Part shown: piece by piece, positions 1 to 5,525 of the stretch | Position numbering within the stretch: the stretch's first letter is position 1 | Layout of the letters: every line of letters starts with the position of its first letter | Source of the DNA: an uncultured Eubacteriales bacterium | GTDB lineage: Bacteria > Bacillota > Clostridia > UMGS1810 | Direction of reading: 5' to 3' | Length of the DNA: 9,787 nucleotides | Assembly (NCBI GenBank): GCA_900555295.1 | Contig: USKN01000054.1 | Location: 1-9,787 of the forward strand | The notes under the pieces: model-generated | What the model saw: only the letters and a program-made list of their open reading frames with translations | Told to the model about the DNA's origin: nothing | Databases searched by the model: none | Translations under genes and position numbers: made by a program

Positions 1-106
1 TTTATTTCTCTCGCTATTTTTTCCTGAAGTGTTCTATATGGAGCTAATATTCTTATATACATAACTAATACATTTTGAAAACATGCATATAAATCATTTA
101 GATTTT
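1..106 (-). other. Divergent tail of the ABC reading frame; possible recombination junction
   Basis: In this protein family the motif YDGININKIK is normally followed by about 12 residues and then a VLQD-type Q-loop and a TGT-x-x-ENI segment. Here the frame stays open but reads NLNDLYACFQN, then VLVMYIRI, then TLQEKIAREI. The spacing is wrong, and codons such as CTA, GCT and AGA are used more than in the rest of the gene. CFQN could pass for a displaced Q-loop and TLQEKIA for a TLxENI segment, so a divergent ATPase is possible. A recombination event, an insertion or an assembly join are the alternatives. The window is too short to choose. Confidence 0.4.
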
Positions 107-1505
107 TTATTTTATTAATATTTATGCCGTCATATCTTATTTTACCGTCGGCAATATCATAAAACCTGTTTATTAAATTGGTAATCGTGGTTTTACCCGC
201 ACCCGTTGAACCTACAAATGCAATTTTTTGTCCCGGTTTTGCATATATATCAATATTATGCAAAACAATTTTATTTTCGTTATATCCAAAATCAACATCA
301 TCAAGAGTAACGGCACCCTCAACCTTTGTATATGTTACCGTACCGTCGGATTTATGCGGATGTTTCCAAGCCCATATACCCGTACGTCTTTCACATTCGG
401 CAAGTTTTCCGTCTTTTTCATATGCGTTAACCAAAGTCACATAACCGTCATCAGTTTCGGGTTTTTCGTCCATAAGTTCAAATATTCTGTCGGCACCTGC
501 AAGAGCCATTATAACCGAATTAAGCTGCTGCGAAACCATACTTATACTCATTGTAAACTGCCGAGTCATATTTAAAAACGGAACAACAACCGCAATACCC
601 ATTGCCTGACCCGACAATGAAATATTGGGAACTTTAAGAAGTATAAATATTCCGCCCGCAAAAGCAACCGTTACATACAGCAAATTGCCGATATTACCCA
701 TTATAGGCATAAGTATATTTGCAAAAACATTTGCTTTTGTGGCATCATCGCAAAGACCATTATTAATTTCATCAAACTTTTTGCAGTTCGCATTTTCATG
801 ATTAAACACTTTTACCACTTTTTGTCCCTGCATCATTTCCTCAATATATCCCTCAACCCTGCCGAGAGACTTTTGCTGTTTTAAAAAATACTTGCCGCTT
901 TTTCCGCCAATATTTTTTGTAACCTTAAACATAACCACAACACCGCACAACACTACAATCATCATATAAAAGCTTAAATACATCATATAGCACAATAAAA
1001 TTGTAATTGTAACGGTTGCATTTAAAAGCTGCGGCATACTTTGCGATATAAGCTGACGAAGTGTATCTATATCGTTTGTATAATAACTCATTATATCGCC
1101 GTGCGTATGTGTATCAAAATACTTTACGGGCAGTTTTTGCATACCCGAAAACATTTTTTGACGTGTAACATTTAAAAATCCCTGTGTTATAACCGCCATT
1201 AGTCGCGTATATGAAAACGAGCTTATAATACCTGCAAGATAAATAATACACATTATTACAACCGTTTGATATATCTTTGCCGAAACAGCATTCCAACCGC
1301 TTTGTATACCCTGTTCAATGTATTTTATAAAAATATTCATAAACAAACTTGCTATTGTTGTTGAAAACGCCGCTATTAAAATGCATACAATAACAACCGC
1401 AAGTAAATATTTATAATTGGCAAACAGCATTTTCATAAGACGTGAAAACGTTCCCTTTTTTGCACGTTTGTCCGTAAAGTTCATTTTGTTCATCGGTTTA
1501 GGCAT
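1..1505 (-). CDS. ABC exporter half-transporter (TMD-NBD), second subunit, 3' end outside window
   Basis: This is the second half of a heterodimeric type IV ABC exporter, expected in the cytoplasmic membrane exporting drugs or lipophilic compounds. About 501 codons are visible and the frame is open to the left edge. An N-terminal six-helix transmembrane domain is followed by a roughly 40-residue insert containing RTGIWAWKHPH, typical of this clostridial subfamily. The nucleotide-binding domain then begins (DVDFGY, then KPGQKIAFVG). Walker A is canonical, GSTGAGKTT at about residues 432-440. I chose ATG 1505 because it lies 5 nt after a GGGTGA Shine-Dalgarno site and overlaps the preceding stop by 8 nt; ATG 1493, in the same frame, has no site. 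Oddly, after the motif YDGININKIK the expected residues leading to the Q-loop are replaced by an unrelated-looking stretch (see the 1-106 entry). Signature motif and Walker B lie outside the window, so I cannot say whether the gene is intact. Confidence 0.88.
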   Translation of the reverse strand, partial: MPKPMNKMNFTDKRAKKGTFSRLMKMLFANYKYLLAVVIVCILIAAFSTTIASLFMNIFIKYIEQGIQSGWNAVSAKIYQTVVIMCIIYLAGIISSFSYTRLMAVITQGFLNVTRQKMFSGMQKLPVKYFDTHTHGDIMSYYTNDIDTLRQLISQSMPQLLNATVTITILLCYMMYLSFYMMIVVLCGVVVMFKVTKNIGGKSGKYFLKQQKSLGRVEGYIEEMMQGQKVVKVFNHENANCKKFDEINNGLCDDATKANVFANILMPIMGNIGNLLYVTVAFAGGIFILLKVPNISLSGQAMGIAVVVPFLNMTRQFTMSISMVSQQLNSVIMALAGADRIFELMDEKPETDDGYVTLVNAYEKDGKLAECERRTGIWAWKHPHKSDGTVTYTKVEGAVTLDDVDFGYNENKIVLHNIDIYAKPGQKIAFVGSTGAGKTTITNLINRFYDIADGKIRYDGININKIKNLNDLYACFQNVLVMYIRILAPYRTLQEKIAREI

Positions 1506-3240
1506 TTTCGTCACCCGCCTTGTTTTGAGATGTATATACCTCACGGTATATTTCGCTTTTTTGCATAAGCTCGCTGTGTGTACCTACAGCGCTTATTTGA
1601 CCGTTATCCATAACAACTATTTTATCGGCGTCGCATACCGATGCTATACGCTGTGCTATAATAATTTTTGTTGTATTGGGTATTTCATCGCGAAACGCTT
1701 TTCTTATAAGCGCGTCGGTTTTTGTATCAACCGCGCTTGTGGAATCATCAAGAATAAGTATTTTAGGCTTTTTAAGCAGTGCCCTCGCAATACATAATCT
1801 TTGTTTTTGTCCGCCCGATACATTGCTTCCGCCCTGTTCTATAAACGTATCGTATTTATCGGGAAATGACTCAATAAAATCGTCAGCCTGCGCAAGTTTG
1901 CATATGCGTTCTATTTCCTCGTCGCTTGCGTCTTTATTTCCCCAACGCAGGTTTTCTTTTATTGTTCCCGAAAAAAGAACGTTTTTTTGCAAAACTACCG
2001 ATACATTGTCGCGCAGCGTTTTTATATCGTAATCTTTAACATTTACACCGCCAACATACACTTCGCCCTCGGACGTATCGTAAAGGCGCGGTATAAGCTG
2101 TATAAGCGTTGATTTTGAGCTTCCCGTACCGCCTATAATTCCTACCGTTTCACCGCTTTTTATATTCAAATTAATATTTGAAAGTGCATTTTTGTTTGCA
2201 TCGGCGGAATATTTAAAACTTACGTTATTAAACGTAACCGAACCGTCTTTTACCTGCATAACGGGATTTTTGGGATTAGTAACCGTACTTTGTTCATCAA
2301 GCACTTCAATTATTCTCTTTGATGATTCAACAGCCATTGAAATCATAACAAATATCATTGAAAGCATCATAAGACTTGAAAAAATTTGAGTACCGTATAC
2401 TATAAGTGATGATAAATCACCAACGCCGAGCTCCGTTGCACCTGTTAAAATAATTATTTTTGCACCTATAAGGCAAAGCAAAATTATTATTGAATGAATT
2501 ATAAACTGCATAAGCGGAGAATTAAAAGCAAGAATTTTTTCGGCGTGTGTAAAGTCGGAACATACATCATCTGCCGCCGATTTAAACTTTGCAATTTCGT
2601 AATCTTCACGCACATAAGCTTTAACAACACGCATACCGTTTACATTTTCCTGAACAGAGTTGTTTAATTTATCATACTTTTTAAATACAGATTTAAAAAC
2701 AGGCATAGCTCTTTTTATAATAATATAAAGCCCAAATGCCAAAAGAGGAATTGCAACGGCAAAAAGCAGGCATAAACGCGCATCAATTATAACCGTCATA
2801 GTAAACGAAAAAATCAGCATAAGCGGACTGCGTACAGCAATTCTTATAATCATCATAAATGCATTTTGCACATTGGTTACATCGGTTGTAAGCCTTGTAA
2901 CAAGACTTGATGATGAAAATTTGTCTATATTTGAAAACGAGTATTTTTGAACCGCATAAAACAAATCGTGACGCAAATTTTTTGCAAATCCGCACGATGC
3001 AATTGCACAAAACTTACCCGACAATGCGCCGAATGTAAGCGAAACAAGTGCCATAATAACAAGTATTGCCCCGTATGACGCTATGGTAGACAAGCCGCAT
3101 CCCGTCTGAATTTGGTTAACAAGTTCGGCAATTACAAACGGTATTAAACATTCAACAACCACCTCTCCCGTAATAAAAACCGGAGATAAAATTGTATCCT
3201 TTTTATATTCTCTTATACATTTTGATAATCGTTTAATCAT
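1498..3240 (-). CDS. ABC exporter half-transporter (TMD-NBD) with degenerate ATP site
   Basis: This 580-residue full-length half-transporter is the first subunit of a heterodimeric ABC exporter. It has an N-terminal six-helix membrane domain (about residues 15-310) and a C-terminal ATPase. Visible ATPase motifs are the A-loop Tyr344, Walker A GGTGSSKST (370-378), Q-loop Gln418, signature VSGGQ (474-478), Walker B ILILDD (494-499), D-loop SAVD and the switch region IIIAQRI. Three positions are non-canonical: Ser375 replaces the last Walker A glycine, Asp499 stands where the catalytic Glu should be, and Gln530 replaces the switch-loop His. In TM287/288- and BmrCD-like pairs this combination marks the subunit holding the non-hydrolytic site, while the partner supplies the active one. 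It starts 4 nt after the MarR gene ends, with AAGGGTGAT spanning that stop codon. The substrate is unknown; multidrug or toxic compound efflux is inferred from the MarR linkage. Confidence 0.95.
   Translation of the reverse strand: MIKRLSKCIREYKKDTILSPVFITGEVVVECLIPFVIAELVNQIQTGCGLSTIASYGAILVIMALVSLTFGALSGKFCAIASCGFAKNLRHDLFYAVQKYSFSNIDKFSSSSLVTRLTTDVTNVQNAFMMIIRIAVRSPLMLIFSFTMTVIIDARLCLLFAVAIPLLAFGLYIIIKRAMPVFKSVFKKYDKLNNSVQENVNGMRVVKAYVREDYEIAKFKSAADDVCSDFTHAEKILAFNSPLMQFIIHSIIILLCLIGAKIIILTGATELGVGDLSSLIVYGTQIFSSLMMLSMIFVMISMAVESSKRIIEVLDEQSTVTNPKNPVMQVKDGSVTFNNVSFKYSADANKNALSNINLNIKSGETVGIIGGTGSSKSTLIQLIPRLYDTSEGEVYVGGVNVKDYDIKTLRDNVSVVLQKNVLFSGTIKENLRWGNKDASDEEIERICKLAQADDFIESFPDKYDTFIEQGGSNVSGGQKQRLCIARALLKKPKILILDDSTSAVDTKTDALIRKAFRDEIPNTTKIIIAQRIASVCDADKIVVMDNGQISAVGTHSELMQKSEIYREVYTSQNKAGDENA
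1511..1516 (-). promoter_or_regulatory. Shine-Dalgarno site deciding the start of the second ABC gene
   Basis: GGGTGA on the minus strand lies inside the last codons of the first ABC gene, 5 nt before ATG 1505. It supports that start, which overlaps the stop of the preceding gene (ATGCCTAA), and implies translational coupling of the two subunits. Confidence 0.55.
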
Positions 3241-3243
3241 AAC

Positions 3244-3252
3244 ATCACCCTT
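3244..3252 (-). promoter_or_regulatory. Shine-Dalgarno site spanning the MarR stop codon
   Basis: AAGGGTGAT on the minus strand includes the MarR TGA stop and lies just before the ABC start ATG at 3240. This arrangement implies translational coupling of repressor and transporter. Confidence 0.6.
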
Positions 3253-3688
3253 CCAAGTTGTTTTGTATTCTTATAAGATAATCTATAAGCTGGTTCTTTT
3301 CAGTTTCGGTAAAATTATCAGATAACTTTTTTTCAAGGTTTATCATATCGTCACGCATTAAATCCGATATGCTTTTTGCTTTTTGGGTTAATACAAGTTT
3401 TTTAAGGCGTGCATCGTGTTCCACATTCTGCCGTTCAATAAGTTCTTTTTTTACCATAAGATTTATAACCTTTGATGCGGTTGAACGGGTTATGCCAAAC
3501 TTTTTTTCCAAATCACGCTGATATATATTTTCGCTTGCGTGATGACTTAAATACCCTATTATCCAACCGTTTGTACCCGTTATATCGTCAATTTCTTTTT
3601 TATGACCGTTGTTATCCATAAATCTGAATATTTTGTTTGCTGTTTTTCTTATTTCAAAACCAATATGTTTTTCGTCACCGTCACACAC
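3245..3688 (-). CDS. MarR-family winged helix-turn-helix transcriptional regulator
   Basis: This 147-residue protein has the usual MarR length. An N-terminal helix region (about residues 10-45) and a C-terminal helix (about 115-145) should form the dimerisation domain. Between them lies the winged helix: the YQRDLEKKFGITRSTASKVINLM stretch (residues about 56-78) is the helix-turn-helix, and QNVEHDARLKKLVLT (about 87-101) is the wing with the conserved D-R pair. The start is GTG, chosen because an AAAGAGGTGA Shine-Dalgarno site lies 8 nt upstream and no better ATG exists before codon 24. It heads an operon with the two ABC subunits. A palindrome lies on the predicted transcription start, so autorepression relieved by a ligand, probably a substrate of the exporter, is likely. 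The ligand cannot be read from the sequence. Confidence 0.93.
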   Translation of the reverse strand: MCDGDEKHIGFEIRKTANKIFRFMDNNGHKKEIDDITGTNGWIIGYLSHHASENIYQRDLEKKFGITRSTASKVINLMVKKELIERQNVEHDARLKKLVLTQKAKSISDLMRDDMINLEKKLSDNFTETEKNQLIDYLIRIQNNLEG

Positions 3689-3693
3689 TCAAA

Positions 3694-3703
3694 TCACCTC
3701 TTT
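3694..3703 (-). promoter_or_regulatory. Strong Shine-Dalgarno site for the GTG-started MarR gene
   Basis: AAAGAGGTGA on the minus strand closely matches the anti-Shine-Dalgarno complement and ends a few bases before GTG 3688. It is the main reason for accepting a non-ATG start here. Confidence 0.75.
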
Positions 3704-3716
3704 GTTAAATTGTGGA

Positions 3717-3735
3717 ACATCAAACTGTTTGATGT
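3717..3735 (-). promoter_or_regulatory. Palindromic operator, probable MarR binding site
   Basis: ACATCAAACTGTTTGATGT is a perfect inverted repeat with 9-bp arms around one central base at 3726. Imperfect symmetry continues outward to 3711 and 3741 (four of six further pairs match). It starts about 8 nt downstream of the -10 box, so it covers the expected transcription start and early transcribed region, the usual place for an autorepressor site. The binding protein is inferred to be the MarR product just downstream. Confidence 0.7.
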
Positions 3736-3742
3736 ACAACAT

Positions 3743-3770
3743 ATTATATCACATTTAAAATAATTTACAA
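3743..3770 (-). promoter_or_regulatory. Promoter of the marR-ABC-ABC operon
   Basis: On the minus strand, TTGTAA (3765-3770) serves as -35 and a perfect TATAAT (3743-3748) as -10, with a 16-nt spacer. A TGA just before the -10 gives an extended -10 element. Predicted transcription starts near 3736, at the edge of the palindrome, leaving a leader of about 48 nt. Confidence 0.75.
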
Positions 3771-3800
3771 CATTAATATTTTATTTTTGTTAATTATTAT

Positions 3801-3846
3801 GCAAAAAAATACAGTGTACAAACTATTTTTTTGCAACACTGTATTT
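3801..3846 (-). terminator. Intrinsic terminator region after the PnuC-like gene, with two overlapping inverted repeats
   Basis: On the minus strand, AAATACAGTGT (3846-3836) pairs with ACACTGTATTT (3817-3807), an 11-bp stem with an 18-nt loop, followed by more T residues to 3803. It begins 8 nt after the stop of the PnuC-like gene. A second 11-bp repeat, 3801-3811 with 3824-3834 (GCAAAAAAATA and its complement), overlaps the first, so the two stems exclude each other. The stem is AT-rich, so strength is uncertain. Confidence 0.65.
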
Positions 3847-3853
3847 AAAAAAT

Positions 3854-4660
3854 TTAATTTAACTGTTTACTTTGAACTTGCTTATGTGATTTAATATATT
3901 GAGTCCATTTTATATATCCGTATGTTGTATTGGTTAAGTATCCCACTTTAAGAACAAGCAGTACAAACTGACCCGAAATAATATTAATTGCCGCCTCTAA
4001 AATTGACGATATATACCAGGCAATCCATTGTTCACGGTATCTTAAAAGTATAAACACACCGTTTGCAACACCTACCGCCGATGCACATGCGTCAAGGTAA
4101 CACACAATCACTTCTAAAGTTTTGTTGCCGTTAAAAAGATCTGTTCCCAAATCGATGCAAGTAAGAATATATCCCACAACCAACGTCCATACAACAATTC
4201 CCGCAATAACAAGAACCTCCTGCAAACCGCTTAACTTACGAACCTCGGTTAATTCGTCATCTTTTTTGTCAGGGTGTTTATTCCACGAAATAAAACTTAT
4301 TATATCTATCGGCAGCCAGAAAAACAATGTTGTTGCCATTGTTGCAAATCTGTATGCAAGCACAACACAAATTAAAATTTCGGTGATTTCCACAAATACC
4401 GATACAATAAAATTCCATTTACTCTGTTTTGATATAAGAAGCTCGCATAATATATTTAAAAAAGTATCCGCAAGATACAACGCCATTATTATACTGCCCT
4501 TTACTCCGTTTACATCTTCTTCGGGAAATATTACCGCAAATAACGACGCAAGTATGAGTATACTGAAAAACCATATTTTTTCGTAAAGAGTAAAATAATT
4601 CCATAAATCGATTAGCTTTTGCTTAAAGTTTTTTTTGTCTGTTGTTACAATGTTTGTCAT
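3854..4660 (-). CDS. pnuC: PnuC-family vitamin/nucleoside transporter
   Basis: This 268-residue integral membrane protein has about eight hydrophobic segments, near residues 26-45, 55-77, 82-104, 108-126, 146-170, 182-206, 212-228 and 230-250. The PnuC-like signs are in the last third: a RYREQWIAWY segment (208-216) and the closing YLTNTTYGYIKW (241-252), matching the Q/N-W-x-x-W and Y-x-x-x-x-x-GxxxW pattern of nicotinamide riboside carriers. PnuC proteins move a vitamin across the cytoplasmic membrane by facilitated diffusion, and cytosolic phosphorylation traps it. Nicotinamide riboside is the usual substrate, but relatives carry thiamine or riboflavin and nothing here settles which. The gene stands alone between its own promoter and terminator, with a leader of about 33 nt, too short for a riboswitch. 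An AAAGGA site (4668-4673) sits 7 nt before ATG. No kinase gene is adjacent. The symbol denotes the family rather than a proven substrate. Confidence 0.75.
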   Translation of the reverse strand: MTNIVTTDKKNFKQKLIDLWNYFTLYEKIWFFSILILASLFAVIFPEEDVNGVKGSIIMALYLADTFLNILCELLISKQSKWNFIVSVFVEITEILICVVLAYRFATMATTLFFWLPIDIISFISWNKHPDKKDDELTEVRKLSGLQEVLVIAGIVVWTLVVGYILTCIDLGTDLFNGNKTLEVIVCYLDACASAVGVANGVFILLRYREQWIAWYISSILEAAINIISGQFVLLVLKVGYLTNTTYGYIKWTQYIKSHKQVQSKQLN

Positions 4661-4699
4661 TTTTAAATCCTTTCAATATCTTATTTTAAAACCATATAA

Positions 4700-4728
4700 A
4701 TTTTACCATTTATTATGCTTTGTGTCAA
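4700..4728 (-). promoter_or_regulatory. Promoter of the PnuC-like gene
   Basis: On the minus strand, a perfect TTGACA (4723-4728) and TAAAAT (4700-4705) are separated by 17 nt, with TGG immediately before the -10 as an extended element. Transcription should begin near 4693, about 33 nt before the start codon. No operator-like palindrome is visible, so the gene may be constitutive. Confidence 0.8.
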
Positions 4729-4772
4729 TATAAAATTAACATTTTCGTTATTTATTGTAACTCACATACCAA

Positions 4773-4802
4773 AAACAGCAATCCCAAACCGAATTGCTGT
4801 TT
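4773..4802 (-). terminator. Intrinsic terminator of the carbohydrate operon
   Basis: AAACAGCAAT (4802-4793 on the minus strand) pairs with ATTGCTGTTT (4782-4773), a 10-bp stem with a 10-nt loop, followed by further T residues. It lies 32 nt after the esterase stop codon and separates that operon from the PnuC-like promoter. The plus strand also has a T run beyond the stem, but there is no plus-strand gene to terminate. Confidence 0.8.
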
Positions 4803-4834
4803 GATTTTTTGTTTATTAACCTTTTAATTGGCTT

Positions 4835-5479
4835 TTATATTTTTACCGTATCTATCCACAAATCGGCAAGTACCTTGGCTCCGTCGGCATTTAAATGTAT
4901 GCCGTCGGGTGTATATTTGTCCCACCCGTCCCTGCCGCAAAGCTTTTTAAATTCATCAAATGCAGGTACAAATACACCGTTATACTTTTGGGCAAGTTTT
5001 TTTACTGTTTCACCCTCTGTTTCAATATCTGCACTCCATAAATCCCAATCATCATAAATATCATATTTCCACGTTTCGTTATAAAAACGTTTTTTAAACA
5101 AAAACGGTGCAATTAAAACCAATTCTGCATTTGGATTAAACTTTTTTGCCTCGTAGAGCATTCTGTCGTACACAAACTCATATTTTTCCATATCGTTGCC
5201 TATGTTAAGTCTGCGTTCAAAACCTATGTCGTTTATTCCGCACAGCACACTTAAAGTATCGTATTTAATATTTAATGTGTCCTCTCTCCAGCGTGCATAC
5301 ATATCGGTTGTTTTGTTACCGTATACACCGCGGTTTAACACCTCAATGCTTGGGTTTGTTTGTTTAAGCTTTTCATATATCATATTTACATATCCGCCGC
5401 CAAGACCCACATTTGGCTCTTTTACCTCTTTGTCACGTCCCGCGTCGGTTATTGAATCGCCTTGAAAAAGTATTCTCAT
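4835..5479 (-). CDS. SGNH/GDSL-family esterase, probable carbohydrate deacylase
   Basis: This 214-residue protein shows all four SGNH blocks. Block I is FQGDSIT with nucleophile Ser9. Block II is NRGVYGN (about 49-55), whose glycine lines the oxyanion hole. Block III is GIND with Asn83. Block V is PDGIHLN with Asp192 and His195. Family members cleave acyl esters; many carbohydrate-linked ones remove acetyl groups from xylan, rhamnogalacturonan or other glycans. The protein begins directly with the GDSIT strand, with no signal peptide, so it should act in the cytosol on imported oligosaccharides. It is the last gene of the operon, 46 nt after the GH94 gene and followed by a terminator. Its start ATG lies 7 nt after the nearest of three tandem Shine-Dalgarno-like repeats. 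The sugar-ester role is inferred from the neighbours; a lipase or thioesterase role is not excluded. Confidence 0.9.
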   Translation of the reverse strand: MRILFQGDSITDAGRDKEVKEPNVGLGGGYVNMIYEKLKQTNPSIEVLNRGVYGNKTTDMYARWREDTLNIKYDTLSVLCGINDIGFERRLNIGNDMEKYEFVYDRMLYEAKKFNPNAELVLIAPFLFKKRFYNETWKYDIYDDWDLWSADIETEGETVKKLAQKYNGVFVPAFDEFKKLCGRDGWDKYTPDGIHLNADGAKVLADLWIDTVKI

Positions 5480-5482
5480 TTC

Positions 5483-5506
5483 TTTTCCTCTTTTCCTCTT
5501 TTCCTC
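5483..5506 (-). repeat. Three tandem 8-bp repeats carrying Shine-Dalgarno cores ahead of the esterase
   Basis: Units of TTTTCCTC on the plus strand occupy 5483-5490, 5491-5498 and 5499-5506. Read as mRNA they give GAGGAAAA three times, each a possible ribosome binding site. The last copy is spaced correctly for ATG 5479. A partial, less exact unit follows up to 5515. Slipped-strand change in copy number would leave at least one core in place. Confidence 0.8.
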
Positions 5507-5525
5507 TTTTTTCTCTGCTGTTATG

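Noticed and set aside
1491..1493. ATG 1493 as the start of the second ABC gene
   Set aside because: An in-frame ATG at 1505 has a correctly spaced GGGTGA site and overlaps the preceding stop, whereas 1493 has no site.
4661..4834. Riboswitch upstream of the PnuC-like gene
   Set aside because: The predicted leader is only about 33 nt with no conserved aptamer motif; the hairpin at 4773-4802 lies upstream of the promoter and is the terminator of the preceding operon.
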